Position numbers and translations under genes: made by a program. Below the pieces are notes generated by a model that was given only the letters and a program-made list of their open reading frames with translations, did not search any database and was not told the origin of the DNA. From Rhodocytophaga aerolata (GTDB lineage: Bacteria; Bacteroidota; Bacteroidia; Cytophagales; 172606-1): a stretch of DNA of 64,000 bases. This document shows, in pieces, positions 1-9,105 of this stretch. Within the stretch, counting starts at the first letter, position 1, and every line of letters starts with the position of its first letter. The stretch is from NCBI RefSeq assembly GCF_030503435.1, contig NZ_JAUKPO010000020.1, positions 62,001 to 126,000 of the forward strand, given 5' to 3'.

Positions 1-1047
1 CTTCACTGAGGTTGCTCCATACTGGTCCACATAGGCAAATATTTGCGTAGCTGAAGAGTGAGCAATCAAGCGGCAATTCAAAAATTCCTGTTGGTTAGGA
101 AAATCAAGCAAAGGCTTGAAATACACCGGAAACGTTGTCTTGGAGACAAAATCACAGTTCTGGAACCCGAACCTTTGAATATAATCCTGTCCGGACCAGG
201 CATAGGTCTGGCCAATGAACTTAGAGTTAATGGCTCTAATGCGACCAAATTGATAATCCCGTAGGGCTTCGTAGAGTTTTGATTCTGTGGTGCAGCCTTC
301 CAGAATAAAGGTCATATCCACCCCTACAATGGCCTGGTTGCTGTTAGAAAGCATATCACAATCCCGTAGGATAGCCCGGTTAGAGCCTCCGTAGAGATTT
401 AGGCAACGGCCTAGATCAGTACGGACAGTTACTCTCTCAAACAGGTAGCTATTGCCATTGTGAGCTTCGTTACAGGCAATGCCATGCCCTCTTCCGGTAA
501 TACTAATCTTGCCATCCCGGTAGGTAAAGTGTCTGCCTTTAGCAAATTCAAAAGCAGCCGCATTGGTGCAGGTTACGTCAATGCCACCTACAAACAGGTC
601 AATGTAGTGTAGAAAAGGCATCCATACAGCTCTCGCTGTAGCCGTATCTGCATTGGTAACACCTGTGCGCTGAATGGTCCCAACACCTAGAATGTTTATC
701 TTTCTTTCTACATTCAGGCCAGTATAGGTAATGGTATGTTGGGTAGCATCGGCAGAGGTATTTCTCAGCGTAGCTCCATACAGAAACAAGGTGACAGACT
801 TGGTAAGATTAATTTGTCCATCATAGGTGCCGGTAAAAATATAGACAAAGCCAAAGTCCGGTGTAGCATCTACAGCCGCCTGTATGGTCCTAAACGGTTT
901 ATCTATCTGGCCAACCTGCGCTATAGCATTATCTCCTTCCAGGGACACGTAGCTGATTGCGCCAAACTTGGAGGAAAGCGCCAGGGGTATGCCTTTGTAG
1001 CTAATTACCTGTCCAGTATCTATTAATCTATCATTAATTTTGTGCAT
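1..1047 (-). CDS. Beta-helix adhesin/spike, partial (3' end off the window)
   Basis: The frame opens at an ATG at 1047-1045 and stays open to base 1, giving 349 codons with no stop, so the C-terminus lies outside the window. The N-terminus (start MHKINDRLIDTG) carries the same short module as its neighbours: an INDRLID segment, a YVSxEGDNA segment and then IDKPFRTIQAAVDA, the usual opening of a secreted right-handed parallel beta-helix (pectate-lyase-like) fold. It starts only 8 bp after the upstream gene, so they are probably co-transcribed. It is the fourth member of a tandem family, likely a receptor-binding spike or adhesin. No catalytic residues for a polysaccharide lyase could be identified by eye. 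Confidence 0.75.
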   Translation of the reverse strand, partial: MHKINDRLIDTGQVISYKGIPLALSSKFGAISYVSLEGDNAIAQVGQIDKPFRTIQAAVDATPDFGFVYIFTGTYDGQINLTKSVTLFLYGATLRNTSADATQHTITYTGLNVERKINILGVGTIQRTGVTNADTATARAVWMPFLHYIDLFVGGIDVTCTNAAAFEFAKGRHFTYRDGKISITGRGHGIACNEAHNGNSYLFERVTVRTDLGRCLNLYGGSNRAILRDCDMLSNSNQAIVGVDMTFILEGCTTESKLYEALRDYQFGRIRAINSKFIGQTYAWSGQDYIQRFGFQNCDFVSKTTFPVYFKPLLDFPNQQEFLNCRLIAHSSATQIFAYVDQYGATSVK

Positions 1048-1055
1048 GGCTGTTA

Positions 1056-2240
1056 TTAGTAAGGAGTAATCATAAATTCATACAAACAAGGCAGGCCTGG
1101 TATCACCATATTGTTCCATTCCCGGAAGCGGTAAGCCGGATTTACTCTTGGGTCAGAGGTGAAAGCATAGGCTTTGTTCATCTTGCTATTGGCAATCTGA
1201 ATCCGAACCCCGGCCTGAACGTTCTCATACATATCAAATGTGTAGTTGAAAACCTGACCGGTACCGGCATAAAACTCACAATTGTCAAAGCGCCCCATCA
1301 TGTTTTCTGAGCCTGCATGGTGAGAGTGTCCATACCAGTCAGAAAAGATGCAATCCAGTGCTCCTTTGAAAATGCAGTTGATGTGGCTGTTTCCACTGCC
1401 CCCTCCATAATGCGCCATAGCATGATGGTTGTCTGAATATATCTGACAGTTTTCCAGCCGGTTCCAGGCTCCAGAGCTAATCATGCCAAAGCCGTTCACT
1501 GAGCGCATCTGACAGTTTCTATAAAAAGAACCTCCACGATCTGGCCGTACAGCTGCTTGATTGGCAGAATAAAAGGAACAGTTTTCAAAAAGGATATGCG
1601 AGTTGTGATAACGTTGGGCTACACAGGCATTGCTATTGGTAGAGATACAGTTGGTATTAGTTACCTTACAATCCACTGCCCAAAGAGCCGGAAAGTCAGC
1701 CGGTGTCGTTGTATTTCCAGCATTCTCAATCCGCATGTTATGGATAGTTGCCCCAGAGCCATAGACTGCAATGCCAGTGCCGATATTGAAGATTCTGGAA
1801 CGGCCAATGCCAATGATTCTCCCTCCTACGGCTACAGTAGCAGAAGCAGAGTTGTTAGAGATTTCAGAGTTTTCCAAAATCAAGGCAAGAGTACCATACT
1901 GGCCGGAAGCGATAGCGGAACCGGCACCCCCTGAGAGGTTAGCATTGACAAAATGCAAGAATACATTATTGCGTGTAAAAGTAACGTTCTCATTCCAGTT
2001 GCCTCCTAGAACCATTATTTTATCTATCACATTGGTATTGATATAGGGTGCATTTACAGCCGCTTGTATGGTACGGTAGGGTCTATCCATCCGGCCTTGG
2101 AGTGCAGTAGCATCGTTGCCCGTTGGAGAGACAAAGGAAACTCTGCCATAGGACTGTGTTGTGGCAATAGGCAAGCCTTTATATAAAAGATCTGTTTCGT
2201 TATCTAACAGATTATTGGTAATATGCCTTGGACCAGCCAT
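1056..2240 (-). CDS. Right-handed beta-helix adhesin/spike
   Basis: This 394-residue protein begins with ITNNLLDNETDLLYKGLP followed by FVSPTGNDATAL and GRMDRPYRTIQAAV. The module is shared with the three other spike-like proteins of the cluster and marks the first rungs of a pectate-lyase-type parallel beta-helix. The rest is Asn-, Cys- and Gly-rich with recurring N-C-x-I/F-Y-S rungs (for example ENCSFYSAN, ENCQIYSDN, INCIFKGAL), as expected of a solenoid. There is no signal peptide, which fits an intracellularly assembled virion or particle spike better than a secreted enzyme. It is 4 bp downstream of the 694-residue paralogue. The ligand is unknown. Confidence 0.75.
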   Translation of the reverse strand: MAGPRHITNNLLDNETDLLYKGLPIATTQSYGRVSFVSPTGNDATALQGRMDRPYRTIQAAVNAPYINTNVIDKIMVLGGNWNENVTFTRNNVFLHFVNANLSGGAGSAIASGQYGTLALILENSEISNNSASATVAVGGRIIGIGRSRIFNIGTGIAVYGSGATIHNMRIENAGNTTTPADFPALWAVDCKVTNTNCISTNSNACVAQRYHNSHILFENCSFYSANQAAVRPDRGGSFYRNCQMRSVNGFGMISSGAWNRLENCQIYSDNHHAMAHYGGGSGNSHINCIFKGALDCIFSDWYGHSHHAGSENMMGRFDNCEFYAGTGQVFNYTFDMYENVQAGVRIQIANSKMNKAYAFTSDPRVNPAYRFREWNNMVIPGLPCLYEFMITPY

Positions 2241-2244
2241 AGAA

Positions 2245-4329
2245 TTAAGCAGTTAAAATATCTTCGATTAGAACATTGTGAATCACTCCGGCACAGTTAG
2301 CGTTGTGCGGCTTATTCATGCTCACATTTATTAAATTGAATTTCTTATTGGTTGTATTTGAGTTGACAACACAATGGGTATGGCTTGCTTCAGCGATCAG
2401 CTTGGATTCTCTGATTTCCACTTTACCGCTGGCCACATTCTGGTTTACATCCACTGGCAAGCTGGTTGTTGAGATAAGTTTGGAATTAACTATTTCAATA
2501 AGGCCAGTATTATTGCCTTGAATACATTTGCCGTTGGCCCTTATAGTCGAATCTTCAATGGTAATGTTGTTTGCTCCATTGTAGGCTGGCACCGTATTTA
2601 TTGCATACCCAACGGTTGTTTTTAGATTGCATCCTTTCAAGAGTAGTGGCAAACTACCCATCGAAGACAGATTCAATCCATTAGCAGCCGACAAATAGCA
2701 GTTAATCATTCTTCCTGCTAAACCAGCATACCCATCTGATTCATAAATGAATCCTCCTGTACTTTGGAAATAGCAGTGTTCAGCAAAAATGCTTATTTGT
2801 GTTCCATACGTATCATATAAGCAGCGTTTTTCGGCTACAAACTTGCAATTACGGGCAATGAACTGGTTAACAAACCAAACGCTAGCAGCTCCGGTACCTG
2901 TCCCTCTTGATTCAAAGGTTATGTTCTCTGCCTGTACGGAAATGTGGCCTGGGTTTCCCCCTCTTTCCAGGCAATGCCCATCAACGTGAGTATTAACAAT
3001 AACAGATGAATTAAGTGTTATATATTGAGCATAGTTAAACTGAAACTGTGCATCCAGCATAAATCCTGCATTGCCGATCTTTACCGTATAGAGTTGATTT
3101 GATTCGATTCTGGCACCAAACCAAAGTGAAATTCTTTCACAGGTATGGGTACCGTTCTCTACAGTAACTTGCTCATAATAGGTACCACCCAGCACAATCA
3201 CCGTTTTGCCTTGATTAGAATTGATAGCACCCTGAATGCTAAGAAATGGCCTGTCTATCCTGCCTTGCAATCCTGTGGCATCGTTGCCGTTTTTAGACAC
3301 ATATACAACTGAACCTTGATTGACAACAGTAGCAATACCTAAGCCCTTATAGAGCAGATCCGTATTGTTGTCTGTCAGATTAGGTGTTAGCCTGAAATCA
3401 GTCGTAGTTGAAGTAACGCCACCTTTAACAAACGGCACCTTTTGTATATCACAGCCAATAAAGGTGAGATTCAGCTTGGTGTTGGGAAAGGAAGCATTCA
3501 GCGCCATATCCAAGTGATAGGCAGCGCCAGCGATAAACCGGCAGTTTATCCATTTGATATACCCATTGGCAATATCCTCTCCATTGGCCTGGAAGTTGTA
3601 AGACTGAGTGCTCACAAATTCACAGTCATTGAACACAATCTCATTTACCCCTAAGTTGTTGGTGCCAAAAGTCAGGTTGCGAGTATTGGCAGCAGAAGTA
3701 AAGAAGCGGCATTTGCGGATAGTAGCGTTTCTTGCCCAGGTAAGCGAATTTTGCGGCACAATTTCCCGGACATTTACTAGCTCTGTGACCGTAACAAGTA
3801 TACCTGTAAGGCGCTGAACATTATGGATATAGTAAGTGGCTACATCCGATAGGGTATGCAGCTCATGTAGCCCATCCACATAGATTGTTCCCCGAAGCAG
3901 GCCGCAACGTCTTAAATTTTTGATGTAGTAGGTTTTGCTGAAGTCAATGCCAGCATAGCCAACAGAGCCGGTAACTATACCACTACCATCAGAAGCAATC
4001 GTAAAATTGCCTCCCTGCATAGCCACATCCCCGGTAAGTGTAGCCGATTGCAGGTAAAAAGAAACGTCTGCTTTGTCTGACTGCACATTCCCGGTTGCAT
4101 AGCTACCAGGCATAAACCAAACCTTATCACCGGCTGCAAGTACTTCTACTGCTTTGGCATAGGTCTTAAAAGGCCTATCTCTTCTTCCTTTGATTCCGGT
4201 AGTATCATCCCCTTTAGAAGCCGAAACAAACAGCGTATTTTCATCTATGGTAAAAGCTACCGGATTGTTCTTATAAAGAAGATCTAGTCCGTTATCAATT
4301 AAATTCTTGGTTATTTTAAAAAATGACAT
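2245..4329 (-). CDS. Double beta-helix adhesin/spike with two N-module copies
   Basis: This 694-residue protein carries the cluster's beta-helix opening module twice. The first copy is at about residues 5-65 (ITKNLIDNGLDLLYKNNP ... GRRDRPFKTYAKAVEV) and the second at about 318-375 (LTPNLTDNNTDLLYKGLG ... GRIDRPFLSIQGAINS). Each copy is followed by an Asn/Cys-rich solenoid of rungs. It therefore looks like a fusion or internal duplication of two spikes of the size of its 394-residue neighbour. No signal peptide is present. It lies 9 bp after the 781-residue fibre gene. Duplication of a receptor-binding unit is typical of host-range determinants, but that role is inferred. Confidence 0.75.
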   Translation of the reverse strand: MSFFKITKNLIDNGLDLLYKNNPVAFTIDENTLFVSASKGDDTTGIKGRRDRPFKTYAKAVEVLAAGDKVWFMPGSYATGNVQSDKADVSFYLQSATLTGDVAMQGGNFTIASDGSGIVTGSVGYAGIDFSKTYYIKNLRRCGLLRGTIYVDGLHELHTLSDVATYYIHNVQRLTGILVTVTELVNVREIVPQNSLTWARNATIRKCRFFTSAANTRNLTFGTNNLGVNEIVFNDCEFVSTQSYNFQANGEDIANGYIKWINCRFIAGAAYHLDMALNASFPNTKLNLTFIGCDIQKVPFVKGGVTSTTTDFRLTPNLTDNNTDLLYKGLGIATVVNQGSVVYVSKNGNDATGLQGRIDRPFLSIQGAINSNQGKTVIVLGGTYYEQVTVENGTHTCERISLWFGARIESNQLYTVKIGNAGFMLDAQFQFNYAQYITLNSSVIVNTHVDGHCLERGGNPGHISVQAENITFESRGTGTGAASVWFVNQFIARNCKFVAEKRCLYDTYGTQISIFAEHCYFQSTGGFIYESDGYAGLAGRMINCYLSAANGLNLSSMGSLPLLLKGCNLKTTVGYAINTVPAYNGANNITIEDSTIRANGKCIQGNNTGLIEIVNSKLISTTSLPVDVNQNVASGKVEIRESKLIAEASHTHCVVNSNTTNKKFNLINVSMNKPHNANCAGVIHNVLIEDILTA

Positions 4330-4338
4330 AGCTGTAGA

Positions 4339-6684
4339 TTAAAGAGCCGGTGAACTCATGTTATTAAAATCGAGTGTGTTTGTCAGCCTGGTAGCATCGT
4401 AGAGCACATCGGTATTGTAGATGGTATTATTGACTTCAGCCGTATAAGCGCCTCCCTGGTAGGTTCTGATCGGAAGTGCAGCCACATTACCCATGATAAT
4501 CCGATTGCGAGTAAAGCGAGACTTTACAGAAGGTACTTCAAAAGAATTACCATACAGAATACCACTATCGGTTGTAAAAGTAGATTCACAGATAATTTCA
4601 CAGTCATCAATAATATTTACTACTGCGGCACCTGCTTCTATTACTTGTCCCTGACCTCTGAACCTGGTTCTTCTGGCATTGATACCCATTGGCCGGTGTA
4701 TGGCTTTAATGGCGGCATGAGTAAGTGAGAACACTTCGCCACAATCTACTATATCACTGCGGTTAGAATCCGGATAACTGATAGCTATGGCTACATTGGT
4801 ATTAGAATAGATTTTGCCACACCGGTAAAGCGAATAATAACTAACTTCGATAGCCTTGTTGGTAGTAGAGTAGATCTGGTCTACATCGTAGGCATACAAA
4901 GGATTGTACTGAAAATTGCCATGAATGGCTATGTTGCTTGTAGAGAATACCCTACCCATGTTGCGTAGCAGGATTCCCCCTCTAGTATTGCCATAGATAG
5001 CCGCACCGGTAGCAGAAGAAATTTCGGAAATTCCTTCAACAAACACGCTGTAGGTACCGGCATCCAATACAGAACTGCGGATAGCATTACCGGCACCGGT
5101 GTTTTCAATCTTGGTAGCTGAGTACTTACCTAGCCCTAAAATATAGAGATTGCGGCCAAGTACGGCATTGATCGTAGCTGTAGCATCAGCAGAAGTAATG
5201 GTTACCCCAGAATGCAAAAAGAGCAATATGCTTTTTTGTGCAGCAATGCTTACTACTTCAGTATAGGTCCCTTCAACTACTTCTACCTTATACCATTTAA
5301 CATAGCTTGTAGGGGTAGCAGCTATGGCTGCAGAAATGGTTTTGTAAGGCCTGTCAATCCGGCCAGGCAGCGCTTTGGCATCATCCCCACTTTGCGAAAC
5401 ATAGTAGGTTTCTCCAAGGGTAACAGCCTGTACGATGTTTGCTGGATTGATACCGGTATTTTTCAGATTCCCCTCTATGGTAGAGGCCAGTAATTCATCA
5501 GTACCGGCATGAATGAGCGCATTAGAACCTACTAAACCATTGCCTTTTACATCAAGTCTGAGGCTTACAGAGTTTTCAGAACCTTTGGCCGCTATGGTCC
5601 GGGTATTTCCGGCTGTAGCATCGGTTCCCAGGTTGATACCAAAGAAAGAAACTACCTGCGAGAAATACAGGCCTGCTCTTGTTTTTACATCACTCCACCA
5701 GGCACCCAAAGCTGAAGGCACAATAGCCTTGTCTGTTACCTGTTCAGCAATGACTTCCGCATTGGTCGCAATGCGAAGCAAACCTAGCACTTCCGTAGTA
5801 GCCTGGTCCACATTAGACTGCACCACAAACCAATCAGCGGCTACAGCTCCGGCTACATCTTTATCAGTAAAGAACAGATCACCGGCCTGAAGCCTTACGT
5901 TCTCTACGATACCTGGCAGCGTTACCCGGTAGGTATCTCCTTTTACCCCTGAAGGAAAAGCGGTTGCAATCGAAGCATCAAACGCTTTGGGTGACTTCAG
6001 CGCATTGTTGATCAGATTGTCTACATAGCTCTTTACTGCTTTTTGCGAAGCAACTAAGGTATCTGAATTACCCAGGCCTATGTTTACATCAATCTGGCTT
6101 TGGGTAACCCTTTGCAAGATCAACTCATAAATTTCCTGGAACGTAATATATACGCCACCGGCTCTAACGCCTCCAGTATCTTTATTTCTTTGGTGAGCCA
6201 GCGAATCAATCGAAGATTCTCTCCAGGCGCTTACCGGCTCTAAGGTCAACGGGTCAATTTCTGCTGGCGTGAAATTATTGTCAGCTACCGTAGACTGCCA
6301 TATTTTGCTGTCATAGACAACAAAATCCTCATTGGCATAGGGCTTATCTTCTGCTTTCCATAAGGACAAACCGCCTTTATTCATAGCCGTATCTTCAGAT
6401 TCGATACGCCACACTTTCCAGTTGGCGTTATCCATAATATCCAAAGATTTATAGCCTTTGATCAGCTTATAGGTAATTCCCTTATCTGCGGCATAGGCCA
6501 GCATGTTCCAGGCTCTGTGGTGCTTGCGGATGCCACACACAGACATTTCCGTACCGTTACTCCAGAAATCATAGGTATGATAGCCACCCAAATGCTCATT
6601 GGGAAATGAAGCAGGCTGTGGAGTGTCCGGGTTATTTATTCTAAATGGGGCTGTCCCCAATGTCCCTATCCTGTTTTCTGCCAT
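4339..6684 (-). CDS. Large fibre: phage-fibre-like N-half, beta-helix C-half
   Basis: In this 781-residue protein, the first ~200 residues are a unique globular region. The middle resembles phage tail-fibre proteins (VASQKAVKSYVDNLIN, then ATNAEVIAEQVTDKAIVPSA, a pattern common in fibre stalks). From about residue 430 the shared module appears (YYVSQSGDDAKAL, GRIDRPYKTISAAIAA), followed by a beta-helix solenoid. The N-terminal half may anchor it to the particle while the C-terminal solenoid contacts the host. It lies between a 249-residue structural-type protein and the spike tandem. No enzymatic motif was recognised. Confidence 0.72.
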   Translation of the reverse strand: MAENRIGTLGTAPFRINNPDTPQPASFPNEHLGGYHTYDFWSNGTEMSVCGIRKHHRAWNMLAYAADKGITYKLIKGYKSLDIMDNANWKVWRIESEDTAMNKGGLSLWKAEDKPYANEDFVVYDSKIWQSTVADNNFTPAEIDPLTLEPVSAWRESSIDSLAHQRNKDTGGVRAGGVYITFQEIYELILQRVTQSQIDVNIGLGNSDTLVASQKAVKSYVDNLINNALKSPKAFDASIATAFPSGVKGDTYRVTLPGIVENVRLQAGDLFFTDKDVAGAVAADWFVVQSNVDQATTEVLGLLRIATNAEVIAEQVTDKAIVPSALGAWWSDVKTRAGLYFSQVVSFFGINLGTDATAGNTRTIAAKGSENSVSLRLDVKGNGLVGSNALIHAGTDELLASTIEGNLKNTGINPANIVQAVTLGETYYVSQSGDDAKALPGRIDRPYKTISAAIAATPTSYVKWYKVEVVEGTYTEVVSIAAQKSILLFLHSGVTITSADATATINAVLGRNLYILGLGKYSATKIENTGAGNAIRSSVLDAGTYSVFVEGISEISSATGAAIYGNTRGGILLRNMGRVFSTSNIAIHGNFQYNPLYAYDVDQIYSTTNKAIEVSYYSLYRCGKIYSNTNVAIAISYPDSNRSDIVDCGEVFSLTHAAIKAIHRPMGINARRTRFRGQGQVIEAGAAVVNIIDDCEIICESTFTTDSGILYGNSFEVPSVKSRFTRNRIIMGNVAALPIRTYQGGAYTAEVNNTIYNTDVLYDATRLTNTLDFNNMSSPAL

Positions 6685-6689
6685 GTTGA

Positions 6690-7439
6690 TTAATTGATTT
6701 GATAGTTAGCAAGTCCGGACACAGTAGTATTGGACATCCACACATCGAATGATGAAGAGAAGCCATCTGAATTGACAAATGCCCCGGTGCGAACTCTGGT
6801 GAAAGCTGTATTTGGCAGACCGTTTACTGAAAATTGCGGCACACCCCAAGCGGTAGGAAACACATAAATGAAGTACTGCCCTCTGCCATCAAAACCGGAA
6901 AGGGGTTTCACCCGATTAGAAGCAAATTCCTGCGATAGTATTAGAATATCCGCATCGGTAATTGCCTGGTTGATACCATCCTTTGTTGTGGTTCCCCAAA
7001 AACGTTTATGGGACCAGCCAATCGTATTAGAGGCATAGGCCGTATCTTTTCCGGCCTTGGCATACATCTGGAAGGTAGTGGCTATGTTTTGCTGAGCCAT
7101 TACAGTCAGTGTTCCGGATTGATTATTACCGGTTGGTACAATGGCAGTACCGGCAACATTAATCTCGGTAATAGCAAACGTGTTCTTTACCACTGACCAG
7201 GAAAGGGTAACTTCCGGTGAAGCTCCAAACTGCCTGGTGCCACCTCCTACAAGCGAAGCGCCAGGAGGCACAGCCGGGAAGAAACCTTCCAGAAATTCAG
7301 GAATGGTCACCCCTCCTAATGTATGGCCGGAAAGTCCTGGAATGTTAGGCTTTGTGATAGGCCTTTGTCCGTTGAAAGCAAGTACTTTGGCTGTGCCTGA
7401 AGTAGTAAGGCCTCCTTTTTTATTAAATCCGTATGACAT
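6690..7439 (-). CDS. Putative particle structural protein, beta-rich
   Basis: This 249-residue protein has no membrane segment or signal peptide. It is rich in Gly, Thr, Ser and aromatic residues, with an early LPGLSGHT-like Gly/Pro segment (IPGLSGHTLGGVTIPEFL), a central beta-rich stretch and a C-terminus ending in SGLANYQIN. The composition suggests a beta-sandwich adaptor or baseplate-like protein. It is placed directly upstream of the large fibre gene (5 bp apart), so an attachment adaptor for the fibres is plausible. The family is not recognised with certainty. Confidence 0.5.
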   Translation of the reverse strand: MSYGFNKKGGLTTSGTAKVLAFNGQRPITKPNIPGLSGHTLGGVTIPEFLEGFFPAVPPGASLVGGGTRQFGASPEVTLSWSVVKNTFAITEINVAGTAIVPTGNNQSGTLTVMAQQNIATTFQMYAKAGKDTAYASNTIGWSHKRFWGTTTKDGINQAITDADILILSQEFASNRVKPLSGFDGRGQYFIYVFPTAWGVPQFSVNGLPNTAFTRVRTGAFVNSDGFSSSFDVWMSNTTVSGLANYQIN

Positions 7440-7452
7440 TTGGCTTTAGAGA

Positions 7453-7722
7453 TTAAAATTCGTAGACAATCTGTGCTTTGCAGCCTGCGCCCAAAGCCAC
7501 TACTGTTACAGCCGTTCTAATCTTGCCAATGAAATCATAACAGAAAGCTGAACCGGCAGTAATAGTTACCGTTTTGCCATTCGCATTTCTAAGCAGCAGA
7601 GGCAATTCTTCAGATAAATTTTCAATGCTTGCCACAGAGAAACCATCCGGAATGATAAACTCCTGGTTTTCGATTGTGATGTGCTCTGGTGTTTGCAGAT
7701 TGCTATTGATAATCAGTGTCAT
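7453..7722 (-). CDS. Small hypothetical protein of the particle cluster
   Basis: An 89-residue protein with no membrane helix. It contains alternating hydrophobic and polar stretches suggestive of beta strands and ends in KAQIVYEF. The spacing to the next gene is 13 bp. It could be a small structural adaptor for the adjacent 249-residue protein. Function is not recognised. Confidence 0.45.
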   Translation of the reverse strand: MTLIINSNLQTPEHITIENQEFIIPDGFSVASIENLSEELPLLLRNANGKTVTITAGSAFCYDFIGKIRTAVTVVALGAGCKAQIVYEF

Positions 7723-7763
7723 GGCAGGAATGAGAAACAGTTGAAGAAATGAGTGTAGAAGGA

Positions 7764-7991
7764 TTATCCTTTGGCTACAGACTTAATAATCACGTTGATT
7801 ACTGTACAGATCAGAAAAGCCACGACCAGGGCAGCAACCAATTTGTAGTATAAATCGTCAGCAATCTTTACCTGCACATCGGTTTTGATGCCATCTGAAC
7901 CAAGCACATTATTGAGAATTGTGCTGAAGCTTTGTTTTTGCGGAGTTGAATTTTGAGGTGACATAAGTTTAAAAAATCTGGAAAATTTCAA
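7764..7991 (-). CDS. Small C-terminal-anchored membrane protein
   Basis: A 75-residue protein with a polar N-terminal half and one hydrophobic helix at about residues 50-69 (LVAALVVAFLICTVINVIIK), ending in a short positive tail (KSVAKG). It repeats the small tail-anchored design found throughout the cluster. The 55-bp gap upstream contains an imperfect hairpin (8006-8035). A particle membrane protein is inferred; function is unknown. Confidence 0.55.
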   Translation of the reverse strand: MKFSRFFKLMSPQNSTPQKQSFSTILNNVLGSDGIKTDVQVKIADDLYYKLVAALVVAFLICTVINVIIKSVAKG

Positions 7992-8005
7992 AAAGTGTAT
8001 ATTTT

Positions 8006-8035
8006 GGAGCTTCTACTATTTGTAGAATAGGCTCC
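8006..8035 (-). promoter_or_regulatory. Imperfect hairpin upstream of the 75-residue membrane protein gene
   Basis: The arms GGAGC/GCTCC and TTCTAC/GTAGAA form a stem with a small bulge in the short gap after the transglycosylase gene. No U-tract follows in the minus direction, so it is probably not a simple terminator. It may be an mRNA processing or stability element. Confidence 0.35.
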
Positions 8036-8046
8036 CTAAAGGTCTG

Positions 8047-8778
8047 TTAAGCAGTCTTACCTAGCAGATCATTCAGTTTTAAAATGTAGTTGGAAGTTTC
8101 AGCGCCTCCCTTTTTTTGAGCAAAAGCAATGGTTTCCTCCACTGTAGCGCCTTGTGGCTTGTAGTTATAACCGGCATTGTAGCGAACCACTACCTTATCT
8201 AGCCGTACTAACTTGCCCTCGGTATGCTGATCAATCAAGGCAGATAACAGAATAGCCCCGGTCATAAGGTTAAACTCGGTATTGAGTAAATCTTGTTGGG
8301 TCACTACCTTGCCAGTATTGTTATTGCAGGCAAGCGGTTGGTTCATGTATTTGAAAGACAAAATACAGTCAAGCCGTTTGCCTAATACTTTTCTCAGGAT
8401 AGCTTGTTCTTCCTTGGATAAGCGGCCAGCTTTTGCCTCAACATGGATAATATTGGTAGCTGTATCTGGGGTGAGCTGCATAAGGCCTACAGCGCCAGCT
8501 TTCGATACGGCTTTTGGATTCCCGGCAGATTCGATATAGATAAAACTGTTCAGTATAGCTACCGGTACATTGGCAAGTTTGGCTGCTTGATTAATTTGAC
8601 TGCCAAACTCTCTGTAGGTTTTTGCCATTGCCGTATTGATTGTCGGCCAATCGGTAGGCTTATAATATTCTTTTAAGTTGCGAGACATCGGTACACGTAC
8701 CTCTACCTTATTAGAAAACATAGCTTTGATAGTTGAAAAAATGCCCATACCAATTGTGGGAATAGAAAAAGCAGCCAC
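8047..8778 (-). CDS. Lytic transglycosylase (SLT fold)
   Basis: Predicted peptidoglycan-cleaving transglycosylase. The SLT signature is clear: the catalytic Glu lies in YIESAGNPKA (about residue 83), followed by AGAVGLMQLTPDTA (about 95-107) and VVRYNAGYNY (about 206-215). The annotated GTG start at 8778 abuts the T-tract of the terminator at 8781-8828. An ATG at 8748 (MGIFSTIKAM) leaves more room for a ribosome-binding site and may be the true start. There is no cleavable signal peptide; the N-terminus is weakly hydrophobic or amphipathic. In virus-like clusters such enzymes open the wall during entry. It is next to the peptidoglycan-binding gene, which supports a wall-penetration module. 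Confidence 0.85.
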   Translation of the reverse strand: MAAFSIPTIGMGIFSTIKAMFSNKVEVRVPMSRNLKEYYKPTDWPTINTAMAKTYREFGSQINQAAKLANVPVAILNSFIYIESAGNPKAVSKAGAVGLMQLTPDTATNIIHVEAKAGRLSKEEQAILRKVLGKRLDCILSFKYMNQPLACNNNTGKVVTQQDLLNTEFNLMTGAILLSALIDQHTEGKLVRLDKVVVRYNAGYNYKPQGATVEETIAFAQKKGGAETSNYILKLNDLLGKTA

Positions 8779-8780
8779 TT

Positions 8781-8828
8781 AAAAAAACTGGTAGGGAAAG
8801 GACAATGGCTAAACCTTTCACCTACCAG
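8781..8828 (-). terminator. Strong rho-independent terminator
   Basis: The outer arms CTGGTAGG/CCTACCAG and inner arms GAAAGG/CCTTTC give a stem of about 14 bp with one bulge, followed on the minus strand by seven T residues. It separates the wall-active gene from the small membrane protein upstream. Confidence 0.7.
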
Positions 8829-8889
8829 GCAGGATATTGGCACATACCTGGTATGGCTGTATCCTAATGACCCGTTCAGGTCTAAAGTA

Positions 8890-9051
8890 TTAAGCCTTTT
8901 TAATGCTTACCACTTTATCTTGCTTAGCCGCAAGTGGAGAAGTGCCAGCAGCTTTCGCAGCTAGCTTCTTTTTCCACACGATAAAACCTGCAACTGCAGC
9001 GATGATCACAACGGCAATAAGGGCATAAAGAACTTTCTTGTTTTTTAACAT
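8890..9051 (-). CDS. Small N-terminally anchored membrane protein (53 aa)
   Basis: An ATG at 9051-9049 opens a 53-residue frame ending in TAA at 8890. The protein starts MLKNKKVLYA, has a hydrophobic helix at about residues 8-25 and then a Lys/Ala-rich tail (WKKKLAAKAAGTSP ... VVSIKKA). It matches the small single-helix design of its neighbours. The frame is clean and fills a gap in an otherwise gapless gene array, so it is likely real. Function is unknown. Confidence 0.6.
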   Translation of the reverse strand: MLKNKKVLYALIAVVIIAAVAGFIVWKKKLAAKAAGTSPLAAKQDKVVSIKKA

Positions 9052-9105
9052 GGTATTATGGATTAACACTTATTTACTAATTGATTTAGGGTAGATTTTA
9101 GTGGC

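Noticed and set aside
736-1026. A 96-residue plus-strand frame opposite the first spike gene
   Set aside because: It is an antisense shadow of the partial spike gene, whose frame continues through the same region with clear beta-helix features.
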